DNA of 64,000 nt, taken from assembly GCA_040754095.1 (NCBI GenBank), contig JBFMFO010000010.1, positions 1 through 64,000 of the forward strand. Direction: 5' to 3'. Made by a program: the position numbers and the translations under genes. The stretch comes from QYQD01 sp040754095 (GTDB lineage Bacteria; Desulfobacterota; QYQD01). Shown piece after piece: positions 16,176 through 26,164 of the stretch (position 1 is the stretch's first letter; every line of letters starts with the position of its first letter). Below the pieces are notes generated by a model. That model saw only the letters and a list, made by a program, of their open reading frames with translations. It was not told where the DNA came from and ran no database searches.

Positions 16176-16342
16176 TGCTAAACCTTGTGCCGGTTATTAT
16201 ATAACCGGTTTTTAAAAAATAATATAACACATCCTTTAACTATAGAATAGTCATAAATTCCTTTAAGATATTATCTCGAAGGCCTGCGATAATTTTGACT
16301 TGCTACGAGATCATCAGGCGCGGCCTGACAATTTTTCTCTTC

Positions 16343-16371
16343 TTGACTTAACTCATTATCTGCATTAGATT
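16343..16371 (+). promoter_or_regulatory. Sigma-70 promoter of tRNA-Leu
   Basis: TTGACT (16343-16348), 17-bp spacer, TAGATT (16366-16371). Predicted transcription begins a few bases before the tRNA at 16381. Confidence 0.5.
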
Positions 16372-16380
16372 TATGCGTAA

Positions 16381-16467
<87 letters not shown>

Positions 16468-16501
16468 TTACTAATTTTAAGAAGTCAGGAGTACAAAAAA
16501 C

Positions 16502-17803
16502 GTGAGATGCAGAGTTGAGGATATAAGCGCCGTCCGCAAGAAAATCTATGTTGAGATTCCTCAGGAAGTCGTGGCTGAGGAGATTGAAAACGCTTACAGG
16601 GCCCTAAATAAGAAGGTAAGGATAAAGGGCTTCCGTCCAGGTAAGATTCCCAGGGAGATTTTAGAACGTTACTACCGTCAAAATGTGGAAGTAGATACCC
16701 TGGATAAACTTCTCAACGATTCCTACCCCAAGGCCGTTCATGAGATAGGTCTTTCTCCTGTGGCCAGGCCCGTGATTGATGAGGAAAAATTCAAACCTGG
16801 GGAGGATCTTAAATACACAGCTACTGTAGAGGTTAAGCCGCCTATAGAAGTGAAGGATTATCTGGAACTGGAGATTGAGAAGAGGGAGTCGCCGGTTACC
16901 GACCAGGACGTGGACAAAAAACTGGATGAGCTTCGGCAGATGAATGCGCATTTTAAATCTATTGATGAAGATCGGCCGATCAGAGAGGGAGACGTGGCGG
17001 TTATTGATTATAAGGGATTTCGGGACGGCAACCCCGTAGAGGGAAGTAACGGACAGAGTTATCATCTGGAGGTCGGCTCCGGGATTTTTAACCCGGATTT
17101 TGAAAGGCAATTAATCGGTTTGTCAAAAAATGCCGAAACAGAAATAAAGGTGACCTTTTCAGAGGATTTTGCAAACAAGATAATGGCCGGGAAGACCATG
17201 GATTTCCAGGTTAGTGTAAATGACATAAAAGAAAGAGTTGTCCCGGCCCTGGATGATGCATTTGCTGTGGACCTAGCCGCTGATTTTAAGAACCTTGAAG
17301 ACTTGCGCAGTAAGGTCAGAGAGACCCTGATTGAGGCCCAAAAAAAGCAATCTGAAGCCGATATGCGGCGCCAGGTTATGGATCTGCTGATAGCAAAATG
17401 TGATTTTGAATTGCCGGAGAGTCTCCTGGAAGGAGAAATAGACGCTATAGTGGATGAGTCCCGGCGTAAGCTGGCAAGAATGGGCATACCCGTTGAATCT
17501 ACAGGTATTTCCGATAAAGAACTACGTGATAAATTTAGAGAAGAGGCGGAGAAGCGAACCCGAGGCTCACTCATCCTGGAGGAGATAGCACGCAGGGAGA
17601 ATCTAAAGGTGGAAGAGAAGGATATTGACGAAGAATTCGCCAAGGTCGCCCGTACACTCAATATGAGGCCGGAAGAGGCCAATCAACTGCGCGCCAATCC
17701 TAACATCATGCAATCATTGCCGGATTATATATTACCCCAGAAGACGCTGGATTATCTTATAGAACATGCGAAGATAAAATCGGCTCAGACTGCTGTGGAA
17801 TAA
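16502..17803 (+). CDS. tig: Trigger factor (ribosome-bound chaperone)
   Basis: 433 residues: ribosome-binding domain with the signature GFRPGKIPREIL (about 40-51), FKBP-type prolyl isomerase domain (about 160-245, GDVAVIDYKGF), and the helical C-terminal arms. It meets nascent chains at the ribosome exit. It is followed directly by clpP, clpX and lon, the standard order. The start is GTG 16502 with AGGAG about 10 nt upstream. Confidence 0.96.
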   Translation: MRCRVEDISAVRKKIYVEIPQEVVAEEIENAYRALNKKVRIKGFRPGKIPREILERYYRQNVEVDTLDKLLNDSYPKAVHEIGLSPVARPVIDEEKFKPGEDLKYTATVEVKPPIEVKDYLELEIEKRESPVTDQDVDKKLDELRQMNAHFKSIDEDRPIREGDVAVIDYKGFRDGNPVEGSNGQSYHLEVGSGIFNPDFERQLIGLSKNAETEIKVTFSEDFANKIMAGKTMDFQVSVNDIKERVVPALDDAFAVDLAADFKNLEDLRSKVRETLIEAQKKQSEADMRRQVMDLLIAKCDFELPESLLEGEIDAIVDESRRKLARMGIPVESTGISDKELRDKFREEAEKRTRGSLILEEIARRENLKVEEKDIDEEFAKVARTLNMRPEEANQLRANPNIMQSLPDYILPQKTLDYLIEHAKIKSAQTAVE

Positions 17804-17830
17804 CTATTGAAAATAGATGGAGACCAGAAG

Positions 17831-18436
17831 ATGACGTTGATCCCTATTGTTGTAGAACAGAGCTCGCGCGGTGAACGGGCTTATGATATCTATTCGCGCC
17901 TTTTGAAGGAAAGGATAATTTTTTTGGGGTCTTCAATAGATGACGACCTGGCTAATCTGGTAATTGCGCAGATGCTTTTTTTGGAAGCCGAAGACCCGGA
18001 TAAGGATATTACCTTGTACATTAATTCCCCCGGGGGAATAGTGACGGCCGGACTGGCCATCTATGATACCATGCAGTACATAAAACCCAATATTGTGACT
18101 TTGTGCATGGGGCAGGCTTCCAGTATGGCCGCACTACTCCTGGCCGCAGGGGCTAAGGGCAAACGCTATGCGCTGCCGCATTCGCGGATTTTGATCCATC
18201 AACCTCTGGGCGGCGCCCAGGGTCAGGCCACAGACGTAGATATTCAGGCGCGGGAGATTCTGCGGCTGCGCGAAGAGCTGAACAGGATTTTGTCGGATCA
18301 CACCGGCCAATCCATTGAGCGGATCAGCAGGGATACGGACCGCGATTTCTTCATGGGCGGCGGGCAGGCCATGGAATACGGCCTCATTGACGAGGTTATA
18401 GCTAAACGGCCTGTGCTTAAAAAGGAGGAAAATTAA
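17831..18436 (+). CDS. clpP: ATP-dependent Clp protease proteolytic subunit
   Basis: 201 residues from ATG 17831, preferred because GGAG lies 8 nt upstream and MTLIPIVVEQSSRGERAYDI is the family's usual start; a TTG at 17807 would add eight residues. The catalytic triad is visible: Ser in GQASSMAA, His in ALPHSRILIHQP, Asp in ISRDTDRDFF. Fourteen subunits form the degradation chamber fed by ClpX. The stop overlaps the clpX start by one base (TAATG). Confidence 0.97.
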   Translation: MTLIPIVVEQSSRGERAYDIYSRLLKERIIFLGSSIDDDLANLVIAQMLFLEAEDPDKDITLYINSPGGIVTAGLAIYDTMQYIKPNIVTLCMGQASSMAALLLAAGAKGKRYALPHSRILIHQPLGGAQGQATDVDIQAREILRLREELNRILSDHTGQSIERISRDTDRDFFMGGGQAMEYGLIDEVIAKRPVLKKEEN

Positions 18437-19692
18437 TGTCAAAAAAGGCTGATAGAAAGGGAAGCGATTTACTCTGTTCTTTTTGCGGTAAAAGCCAGGA
18501 CGAGGTCAAGAAGCTGATCGCAGGGCCGGCTGTCTATATCTGTGATGAGTGTATAGAGCTCTGCAATGATATTATGGCTGAGGAGTATGAGAAGGAAGAG
18601 GTGGCCAAGAGGAGCGGCTCGATACCAAAGCCTCGAGAGATCAAAAATATCATGGATGAATATGTAATCGGCCAGGAAAGGGCAAAAAAGATACTGGCCG
18701 TAGCGGTTCACAACCACTATAAAAGAATTGACAGCCGGGTCGATACCCAGGGTATAGAACTGCAAAAGAGTAACATCCTCCTTGTCGGCCCGACGGGTTG
18801 CGGGAAGACTCTTCTGGCCCAGACCCTGGCCAAGATACTTAATGTTCCCTTTACTATTGCCGACGCCACCTCTCTCACCGAGGCCGGTTACGTGGGTGAG
18901 GATGTTGAGAATATTATCTTAAGCCTGCTGCAGGCGGCTGACTACGATGTGGCCCTGGCCTCGCGGGGTATAGTTTACATTGATGAGATCGATAAGATCG
19001 CCCGAAAATCAGACAACCCGTCTATCACCCGTGACGTCTCCGGCGAGGGCGTACAGCAGGCATTGCTCAAGATTATAGAAGGGACTACGGCCAACGTCCC
19101 GCCCAAAGGCGGGCGCAAACACCCCCAGCAGGAATTTGTCAAGGTGGATACTACCAATATCCTTTTCATCTGCGGTGGGGCATTTGTCGGCCTGGAAAAC
19201 ATCATCAGAAACAGGATCGGGGTCAAGTCCATGGGCTTTGGCGCCGATATTCGCGGGGCGTCCCAGTCCAGGCTTGGTGATGTCCTGGCGGAGGTCAAGC
19301 CGGAAGACCTCTTGCGTTTTGGCCTTATACCGGAATTTGTGGGAAGATTACCGGTCGTGGCCACACTGGAAGAACTGGATGAAGAGGCGCTTATCAAGAT
19401 ATTGAAAGAGCCTAAAAATGCCCTGGTCAAACAGTATAAGAAGCTTTTCGATCTGGATCATATTAACTTACGCTTCACCGAAGGGGCGCTGGTGGCCGTG
19501 GCCCGTGAAAGTATGAAAAGAAAGTCCGGCGCCAGAGGATTGAGATCTATTCTTGAAAATGCCATGCTGGACATAATGTATGAACTCCCTTCTAAAGGGG
19601 ACGCAAGGGAATGCGTGATCAGCGAAGAAGTGATACTCAATAGAGAGGAACCCATTATCCTGTACGAGACAACAAAGGCGCGTAGTGCATAA
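18436..19692 (+). CDS. clpX: ATP-dependent Clp protease ATP-binding subunit
   Basis: 418 residues. The N-terminal C4 zinc-binding domain (CSFCGKSQDEVKKLIAG ... CDECIELC) is followed by an AAA+ domain with Walker A GPTGCGKT and Walker B IVYIDEIDKI, then the small C-terminal domain. It unfolds substrates and threads them into ClpP. It is translationally coupled to clpP (GGAGGAAAATTAATG). Confidence 0.97.
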   Translation: MSKKADRKGSDLLCSFCGKSQDEVKKLIAGPAVYICDECIELCNDIMAEEYEKEEVAKRSGSIPKPREIKNIMDEYVIGQERAKKILAVAVHNHYKRIDSRVDTQGIELQKSNILLVGPTGCGKTLLAQTLAKILNVPFTIADATSLTEAGYVGEDVENIILSLLQAADYDVALASRGIVYIDEIDKIARKSDNPSITRDVSGEGVQQALLKIIEGTTANVPPKGGRKHPQQEFVKVDTTNILFICGGAFVGLENIIRNRIGVKSMGFGADIRGASQSRLGDVLAEVKPEDLLRFGLIPEFVGRLPVVATLEELDEEALIKILKEPKNALVKQYKKLFDLDHINLRFTEGALVAVARESMKRKSGARGLRSILENAMLDIMYELPSKGDARECVISEEVILNREEPIILYETTKARSA

Positions 19693-19703
19693 GGGGTATA
19701 TTT

Positions 19704-22148
19704 ATGTTTAGCTCTAACGCAAAGGGAAAAGAGGATGCCTTGAAAATGGGGAAGATCGTTGTCCCGCTTTTACCGCTACGTGATATAGTGATCTTTCCAC
19801 ACATGGTAGCGCCGCTTTTTGTGGGAAGAGAAAAGTCCATCCAGGCATTGGAAGATGCTATGGGTCGAAAGGCGGATCTTTTCCTCACAGCTCAAAAGGA
19901 TGCCAAAAGAGATGAACCCGGCGAAAGAGATATAGAACCCATCGGGACCATAGGCAGTATATTACAACTCCTGCGTCTGCCGGACGGTACGGTAAAACTC
20001 CTGGTCGAGGGTAAGAGACGCGGGAAGATAACGCAATTCCTGCCCCATAAAAACTTCTTCCTGGTTGAAGTCGAGGAGATGGCTGATACGGGTGAGCATG
20101 GTCTGGAAAAAGAGGCGTTGGTGCGCACCGTACGTTCTACCTTTGAGGAGTATGCAAAATTTAACAAAAAGATACCCTCAGAAGTACTGTTATCTATTGC
20201 TTCTATTGACGACGTCTCTAAGTTAGCCGACACCATGGCGTCCCATTTGACCTTGCGCCTCGCAGACAAACAGGCCATCCTGGAGACGTTGAATCTGGCC
20301 AAGCGTCTGGAAAAGCTTTATCACCTGATGTGCGCCGAGATAGAGGTCGCTCAGATCGAGCATCGCATAAAAGACCGGGTCAAAAAGCAGATGGAGAAGA
20401 CCCAGAAGGAGTATTATCTCAGCGAACAGATGCGCGCCATCCAGAAGGAAATGGGCGGCAAAGATGACTTTAAAAGTGAGCTGAATGAACTTGAGCAAAA
20501 GATTAAACGGAAGCGGATGTCGAAAGAGGCTGCAACCAAGGTGCGTAATGAGTTCAAGAAACTGAAGATGATGTCGCCTATGTCCGCTGAGGCCACTGTT
20601 GTCCGTAATTATATAGACTGGTTGATTTCCCTTCCCTGGTATGAAAAGAGCAGGGATCGGATAGATATTAACGAGGCAGAGAGGATCCTGGAAGAGGACC
20701 ATTATGGTCTTAAGAAGCCGAAGGAAAGGATTATTGAATACCTGGCGGTCCAGAGCCTTGTCAAAAAGATGAAAGGGCCGATTCTCTGTCTGGTAGGCCC
20801 GCCCGGAGTAGGAAAGACTTCTCTGGCCAAGTCCATAGCGCGGGCCACCAAGCGAAACTTTATCCGCTTGTCTCTGGGTGGAGTAAGGGATGAGGCGGAA
20901 ATCCGTGGTCATCGGCGGACATATATAGGGGCTATGCCCGGGAAGATAATACAATCTTTGCGCAAGGCCAAAGTCAATAACCCGGTCTTCTGTCTGGATG
21001 AAGTTGACAAGATGAGCATGGATTTTCGCGGCGATCCGTCCGCTGCCCTCCTGGAGGTGCTTGATCCGGAACAAAATTATAGCTTTAATGACCATTATCT
21101 CGATATCGATTATGATTTATCGGAAATTCTCTTTATAACTACGGCTAATACCCTCCACGCTATTCCACCTCCCTTACAGGACAGGATGGAGGTTATTCAA
21201 CTTTCCGGATATACGGAAGAAGAGAAATTAAATATTGCCAGGAAATTTTTAATCCCAAAGCAGATTCAGGCTAATGGTCTTAAGAAGGGTGACCTGGATA
21301 TTACAGATAATGCTATTCTGGGGATCAGCCGCCGTTATACCCGGGAAGCCGGCGTCCGTAATTTAGAAAGGGAGATTTCCAGTATATGCCGTAAGGTAGC
21401 CAAGGAGATTGCCAAAAGCAAAGAGGAGCGGCGAAAGGCAGTGGTTAATGCCCAGTCCCTGGAGAAATATCTTGGTGTTCCTCGTTACCGCTATGGCCTG
21501 GCTGAAGAGAAGGATGAGATCGGGGTGGCTACCGGACTGGCCTGGACAGAGTTCGGCGGAGAGATACTGCAGATTGAAGCAGTTATCATGCCCGGGAAAG
21601 GCAACCTGACCATCACCGGTAAGCTGGGCGATGTCATGCAGGAATCGGCCCGGGCCGCCCTTAGCTATGTCCGTTCCAGGGCTGAAAGCCTTGGACTGGA
21701 TGCTGATTTTTACCAGAAGATGGATATCCATATTCATGTGCCGGAAGGAGCTATCCCCAAAGATGGGCCGTCGGCCGGTATTACCATGGCCACGGCTATC
21801 ACCTCGGCCTTGCTTAAGATCCCGGTCCATAAAGATACGGCCATGACGGGCGAAATTACATTGAGGGGCCGTGTACTGCCTATCGGCGGGCTTAAAGAAA
21901 AGATGCTGGCGGCAAGGCGGAGTAATGTGAGTGCAGTGTTTATCCCTCGTGAGAATGAAAAAGACCTCAAAGATATTCCCCCTAAGTTGATTAAATCCAT
22001 CAAAGTGGAAATGGTTGAAAGCATGGATGAGGTGCTCAAGAAGGCGCTGATATTGGATGACCCGGAGTCTTTATTCAAAGTTCCGGCATCCTCTCCGGTA
22101 GGTGTTTTCCCTAAGGGGGGAATTCTTCCAGAAATTACCGCCCATTGA
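19704..22148 (+). CDS. lon: Lon protease (canonical)
   Basis: 814 residues with all expected parts: LON substrate-binding domain (about 18-215, VPLLPLRDIVIFPHM), coiled coil and helical region, AAA+ domain with Walker A GPPGVGKT near residue 366, and serine-lysine peptidase domain with Ser690 (DGPSAG) and Lys731 (GGLKEK). It degrades misfolded and regulatory proteins. It lies 11 nt after clpX. It is the reference against which the receiver-containing Lon at 36604 can be compared within this genome. Confidence 0.97.
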   Translation: MFSSNAKGKEDALKMGKIVVPLLPLRDIVIFPHMVAPLFVGREKSIQALEDAMGRKADLFLTAQKDAKRDEPGERDIEPIGTIGSILQLLRLPDGTVKLLVEGKRRGKITQFLPHKNFFLVEVEEMADTGEHGLEKEALVRTVRSTFEEYAKFNKKIPSEVLLSIASIDDVSKLADTMASHLTLRLADKQAILETLNLAKRLEKLYHLMCAEIEVAQIEHRIKDRVKKQMEKTQKEYYLSEQMRAIQKEMGGKDDFKSELNELEQKIKRKRMSKEAATKVRNEFKKLKMMSPMSAEATVVRNYIDWLISLPWYEKSRDRIDINEAERILEEDHYGLKKPKERIIEYLAVQSLVKKMKGPILCLVGPPGVGKTSLAKSIARATKRNFIRLSLGGVRDEAEIRGHRRTYIGAMPGKIIQSLRKAKVNNPVFCLDEVDKMSMDFRGDPSAALLEVLDPEQNYSFNDHYLDIDYDLSEILFITTANTLHAIPPPLQDRMEVIQLSGYTEEEKLNIARKFLIPKQIQANGLKKGDLDITDNAILGISRRYTREAGVRNLEREISSICRKVAKEIAKSKEERRKAVVNAQSLEKYLGVPRYRYGLAEEKDEIGVATGLAWTEFGGEILQIEAVIMPGKGNLTITGKLGDVMQESARAALSYVRSRAESLGLDADFYQKMDIHIHVPEGAIPKDGPSAGITMATAITSALLKIPVHKDTAMTGEITLRGRVLPIGGLKEKMLAARRSNVSAVFIPRENEKDLKDIPPKLIKSIKVEMVESMDEVLKKALILDDPESLFKVPASSPVGVFPKGGILPEITAH

Positions 22149-22182
22149 TGTATTGCTTCTTATAACTTTATGTACATTTTGC

Positions 22183-22211
22183 TTGACTTGCCAAAATGTA
22201 GTTGTTAATAG
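22183..22211 (+). promoter_or_regulatory. Sigma-70 promoter of the tRNA-Val/tRNA-Asp pair
   Basis: TTGACT (22183-22188), 17-bp spacer, TAATAG (22206-22211); the predicted start falls about 9 nt before tRNA-Val. Confidence 0.5.
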
Positions 22212-22226
22212 TACAAACCTGATCAG

Positions 22227-22302
22227 GGGCGGATAGCTCAGTTGGGAGAGCATCGGCCTTACAAGCCGGGGGTCACAGGTTCAAGCCCTGTTCCGCCTAC
22301 CA
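22227..22302 (+). tRNA. tRNA-Val (UAC anticodon)
   Basis: 76 nt with CCA. Acceptor GGGCGGA/TCCGCCT, D arm GCTC...GAGC, anticodon loop CTTACAA (UAC), T arm ACAGGTTCAAGCCCTGT. Confidence 0.97.
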
Positions 22303-22324
22303 TTTCTTGCCTTAAAATAATCGT

Positions 22325-22402
22325 CGGGGTCGTAGTTCAGCTTGGTTAGAACGCCGGCCTGTCACGCCGGAGGTCGCGAGTTCGAGTCTCGTCGGCCCCG
22401 CC
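22325..22402 (+). tRNA. tRNA-Asp (GUC anticodon)
   Basis: 78 nt with CCA. Acceptor GGGGTCG/CGGCCCC including a G-U pair, anticodon stem CCGGC/GCCGG with loop CTGTCAC (GUC), and T arm GCGAGTTCGAGTCTCGT. Confidence 0.97.
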
Positions 22403-22411
22403 AATTCAAGT

Positions 22412-22445
22412 TAAGGGATCAGTCATTATGACTGATCCCTTTTTT
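22412..22445 (+). terminator. Rho-independent terminator after the tRNAs
   Basis: A 13-bp perfect stem AAGGGATCAGTCA / TGACTGATCCCTT with a TTA loop, followed by a T run. Confidence 0.93.
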
Positions 22446-22488
22446 ATTTCTGGCTGGGGATTTGTGACCTCGCTGCCCCAGAAATGAC

Positions 22489-22516
22489 TTGACACTTCCC
22501 TCCCATTTATTATAGT
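22489..22516 (+). promoter_or_regulatory. Sigma-70 promoter of dprA
   Basis: Perfect -35 TTGACA (22489-22494), 16-bp spacer, -10 TATAGT (22511-22516), about 35 bp before the dprA start. Confidence 0.55.
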
Positions 22517-22551
22517 CAGCCTCGTTTGACTGCTATTTTAAAAAATATTAT

Positions 22552-23673
22552 ATGATGGATGACTTGTACTACTGGATGGCCCTCCACCTGATCCCCGGGA
22601 TTGGAGGTGTCACCTACCGGCAGCTTATCAAGGTTTTTGGCACACCTGAAGAAGTATTCAAGGCCAAAGAAACTGAGCTTACGGCAATAAAGGGAATTCG
22701 GTCGGCGACCATAGAGGCTATACGCAACATTGCCTCCAAAGAACGTGCCGCACAGGAACTAAAATTAATACGCAAATATGGGGTAAGGATACTCACCTTT
22801 CAGGATGGGGCATATCCTCAAAATCTGGCAAATATCTATGACGCACCGGCCCTGCTTTACATTAAGGGGAATTTGAGTGAGGCCGATACCTTTAGCGTGG
22901 CAGTGGTCGGATCACGTCATGCCACCTATTATGGACAGAAGGCAGCGGAAGGACTTTGCCGCTCTCTGGCCGGCCATGGCCTGACCATCGTGAGCGGTAT
23001 GGCGCGCGGCATCGACACGGCTGCCCATCTGGGCGCCCTCCGGGGGAAAGGCCGAACTATAGCGGTGCTGGGTTCAGGACTGGACATCGTCTATCCCGAG
23101 GAAAACAAAGACCTATATCACCGTATAATTGAAAACGGGGCGGTTATATCCGAATATCCCCTGGGCACGCCCCCTGAACCTAAAAATTTTCCGATACGTA
23201 ACCGGATTATCAGCGGCCTGGCCCTGGGTACGGTCATCGTGGAGGCCACCGGGAAAAGCGGCTCTTTAATAACCGCCAACTTAGCCCTTGAGCAGGGGCG
23301 CGAGGTATTTGCCGTGCCCGGGAGCATAAACTCGCTTCGGAGCACCGGAACACACAAGCTCATTAAGCAGGGGGCAAAACTCGTTGAATCTGCCGAGGAC
23401 ATAGTAGAAGAACTGCGCCCCCTGAAAAAATTCTCCCCGGGGCCGGTATTACAGGGCAAAAAAACTACAAATTGCCCTCCGGCCTGCATCCCTCGGGATA
23501 TTTTGCCTGAAGAAAGAGATATTCTGGCGCTGGTGGAAGAATATCCTCAACATATTGATGAATTAGTCCGAAGAGGAAACCTAGTTGTGCAAAAAGTAAG
23601 CAGCATACTTCTTAATTTAGAATTAAAGGGCCTGGTTCAGCAGTTACCCGGAAAACTATTTGTCAGAAAATAA
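22552..23673 (+). CDS. dprA: DNA processing protein DprA (Smf)
   Basis: 373 residues: N-terminal helical/HhH region (LIPGIGGVTYRQL), extended Rossmann fold with the family motifs VVGSRHATYYG, SGMARGIDTAAH and VLGSGLDIVYP, and a C-terminal winged helix (about 315-370). It binds single-stranded DNA and loads RecA during natural transformation. It sits 11 nt before topA, a common pairing. No strong ribosome site precedes ATG 22552; an ATG at 22555 is an equal choice. Confidence 0.93.
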   Translation: MMDDLYYWMALHLIPGIGGVTYRQLIKVFGTPEEVFKAKETELTAIKGIRSATIEAIRNIASKERAAQELKLIRKYGVRILTFQDGAYPQNLANIYDAPALLYIKGNLSEADTFSVAVVGSRHATYYGQKAAEGLCRSLAGHGLTIVSGMARGIDTAAHLGALRGKGRTIAVLGSGLDIVYPEENKDLYHRIIENGAVISEYPLGTPPEPKNFPIRNRIISGLALGTVIVEATGKSGSLITANLALEQGREVFAVPGSINSLRSTGTHKLIKQGAKLVESAEDIVEELRPLKKFSPGPVLQGKKTTNCPPACIPRDILPEERDILALVEEYPQHIDELVRRGNLVVQKVSSILLNLELKGLVQQLPGKLFVRK

Positions 23674-23684
23674 CAAGGAATAAC

Positions 23685-25928
23685 ATGTCCAAGTCACTTC
23701 TCATTGTGGAATCGCCGACCAAGGCCAAAACGCTACAAAAATACATAGGGAAGAAGTTCACGGTAAAGGCCTCGGTAGGTCATATCAAAGACCTCCCGGC
23801 AAACAGCCTGGGCGTGGATATTAATGATAACTTTCAGCCTGAGTATAAGGTAATAAAGGGCAAGGCAAAGATCATCCAGGAATTGAAAAAGGCGGCCAGG
23901 GAGGCAACGGACATCTACCTTGGCCCTGACCCCGACCGTGAAGGTGAGGCCATAGCCTGGCATATCCAGGATGAATTAAAGTCCACCGGCAAGACCTTCC
24001 ATCGCGTGCTCTTTAATGAATTTACGCCCAAGGCTATTGCCGGGGCGCTGGCAACGCCTGCCTCTCTTGATATACACAAGTTTGAATCCCAGCAGGCCAG
24101 GAGGATACTGGACCGCCTGGTCGGTTACCAGATTTCCCCCCTCCTCTGGAAAAAGGTGCAAAAGGGTCTCTCGGCCGGCCGCGTGCAGTCCGTAGCTGTT
24201 CGCATTATCTGCGAACGGGAGCGGGAGATTCAGGCCTTTGTGCCTGAAGAGTACTGGTCTATTACCGCCGGATTAGAGGGCCATGAGCCACCTTGCTTCG
24301 AGGCCAGGCTGGTCGCCATTGACCGGAAAAAAGTAAAGATCAATGACCAGGCCCAGGCCGAAAACATATTGAAAGACCTGGGGGGACATACCTACCGGGT
24401 TGCAAACGTGGAGCGTAAGGAGAAAAAACGTCATCCCAACCCGCCTTTCATAACCAGTACCATGCAGCAGGAGGCTTACCGCAAGCTGCGCTTTTCGGCC
24501 AAGAAGACCATGCTTCTGGCCCAGCAACTCTATGAAGGAATAGACCTGGGTGAGGAGGGACCGGTCGGTCTCATTACCTATATGCGTACTGACTCTACGC
24601 GCCTTAGCGCCGAGGCCGTGACGGCCATCAGAGAGGCAATAAAACAGACCTTTGGCCCGGAATATCTTCCTGTCAGGCCCAATGTCTATAAAAGCCGTAA
24701 AAGCGCTCAAGAGGCCCATGAGGCCATACGGCCGGCAGAACCATCGCTTACACCGGAAAAGGTAAAAGACTTCCTTTCTAAAGACCATTTTCTCTTATAT
24801 GACCTGATCTGGAAGAGATTCACGGCCAGCCAGATGTCCTCAGCCGTTATGGATCAGACCATAGTAGATATAGAGGCCGGTTCTTACGGATTCCGCGCCA
24901 CCGGGAGCATAATGAAATTTCCTGGATTTATGGCTCTCTATGTAGAAGGACTGGATGAAAACGGAGAGGCGGGCGAGGTGACCCTCCCCAAGCTTGCAGC
25001 CGGAGAGGCGTTAAAACTCCTGAACCTGACTCCTAAACAACACTTCACCCAACCGCCGCCCCGCTTTACCGAGGCCACCCTCATAAAGACCCTGGAGGAA
25101 AGCGGTATCGGCCGGCCAAGCACTTATGCCACCATCCTTTCACACATCCAGGCCCGGAAATATGCCAGCCTTGAAAAAGGATGCTTCAGACCTACGGAGT
25201 TGGGCTTTCTGGTCACCGACCTCCTGGTCAATCATTTTCCGGATATACTTAATGTGAAGTTTACCGCCCGGATGGAAGATGAACTGGATAAGATCGAAGA
25301 GGCCCGGGTCAACTGGGCGGACACCCTGCGCCACTTCTACGGTCCTTTTAAGGAGCGGCTGGACCAGGCTGAGAGCAATATGGTTTCGCTTAAGGGACAA
25401 GGGCTGCCCACGGATGTGACCTGCGATAAATGTGGAAATCCCATGGTAATCAAGACCGGCAAAAGCGGCCCCTTTCTGGCCTGCTCCAACTATCCGGCAT
25501 GTAAAAACACCAAGGATTTTAATCGCGATCGAAACGGAAAGATCGAGATACAAAAAGAAGATGAAAAATCGTACGGGACCTGCGAAAAATGCGGACGGCC
25601 CATGGTGCAGAAACGGGGCCGGTTTGGGGCGTTCCTGGCCTGTTCCGGTTATCCGGATTGTAAAAACACAAGGCCTATAGGCACCGGAATAAAGTGCCCT
25701 GAACCTGACTGTAGCGGCGAGATCATTCAAAAACGTACAAAGAAGGGGCGGATTTTCTATGGCTGCAGCAAGTATCCAAAATGTCAGTTTGCCGTCTGGG
25801 AACAGCCCGTAGCCGAAGAATGCCCCCGATGCAAGACCCCTTTTCTGCTACTAAAGACCGACAAAAACGGAAGCAGACAGGTCCGCTGCCCGCAAAAAGA
25901 ATGCGATTATAAAGAAAAACGAAATTAA
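23685..25928 (+). CDS. topA: DNA topoisomerase I
   Basis: 747 residues. Toprim domain with LIVESPTKAKT and GPDPDREGEAIAWH, catalytic Tyr in GLITYMRTDSTR (about residue 304), then four C-terminal C4 zinc ribbons (CDKCGNP..., CEKCGRP..., CPEPDCSG..., CPRCKTP...). It relaxes negative supercoils by nicking one strand. No terminator follows; the 3' flank is repeat-rich. Confidence 0.96.
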   Translation: MSKSLLIVESPTKAKTLQKYIGKKFTVKASVGHIKDLPANSLGVDINDNFQPEYKVIKGKAKIIQELKKAAREATDIYLGPDPDREGEAIAWHIQDELKSTGKTFHRVLFNEFTPKAIAGALATPASLDIHKFESQQARRILDRLVGYQISPLLWKKVQKGLSAGRVQSVAVRIICEREREIQAFVPEEYWSITAGLEGHEPPCFEARLVAIDRKKVKINDQAQAENILKDLGGHTYRVANVERKEKKRHPNPPFITSTMQQEAYRKLRFSAKKTMLLAQQLYEGIDLGEEGPVGLITYMRTDSTRLSAEAVTAIREAIKQTFGPEYLPVRPNVYKSRKSAQEAHEAIRPAEPSLTPEKVKDFLSKDHFLLYDLIWKRFTASQMSSAVMDQTIVDIEAGSYGFRATGSIMKFPGFMALYVEGLDENGEAGEVTLPKLAAGEALKLLNLTPKQHFTQPPPRFTEATLIKTLEESGIGRPSTYATILSHIQARKYASLEKGCFRPTELGFLVTDLLVNHFPDILNVKFTARMEDELDKIEEARVNWADTLRHFYGPFKERLDQAESNMVSLKGQGLPTDVTCDKCGNPMVIKTGKSGPFLACSNYPACKNTKDFNRDRNGKIEIQKEDEKSYGTCEKCGRPMVQKRGRFGAFLACSGYPDCKNTRPIGTGIKCPEPDCSGEIIQKRTKKGRIFYGCSKYPKCQFAVWEQPVAEECPRCKTPFLLLKTDKNGSRQVRCPQKECDYKEKRN

Positions 25929-26164
25929 TTTTTCATCCACAGATTACGCATATTACACAGATTTTCGTGAGTCATTGGGTTAAATTCCCCGAAACTTGCC
26001 TCGTTTAGGCGGGGTAGTTCGTTCATAAAAAGCCTTTTCACCACTGAGCACGTATTGTCCGTTGTTCGTCGAAGATCCGCCCTTGGTCCGCCACTGGCGG
26101 ACAACAGACTACTGACTATGGACTGCTGACCATTTCATAATACACCTACAGGACACAGATAAGA
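25929..26164. repeat. Gap with text-like repeats and small palindromes
   Basis: Contains CACAGATTACGCATATTACA-type units (25937-25962), a hairpin-like TTCCCCG...GGCGGGG segment (25987-26014) resembling half of the 114-bp element, a perfect GTCCGCC-ACT-GGCGGAC palindrome (26086-26102), and ACTGACTATGGACTGC-like units. A near-copy of the GTCCGCC palindrome is at 56750-56766. Confidence 0.5.
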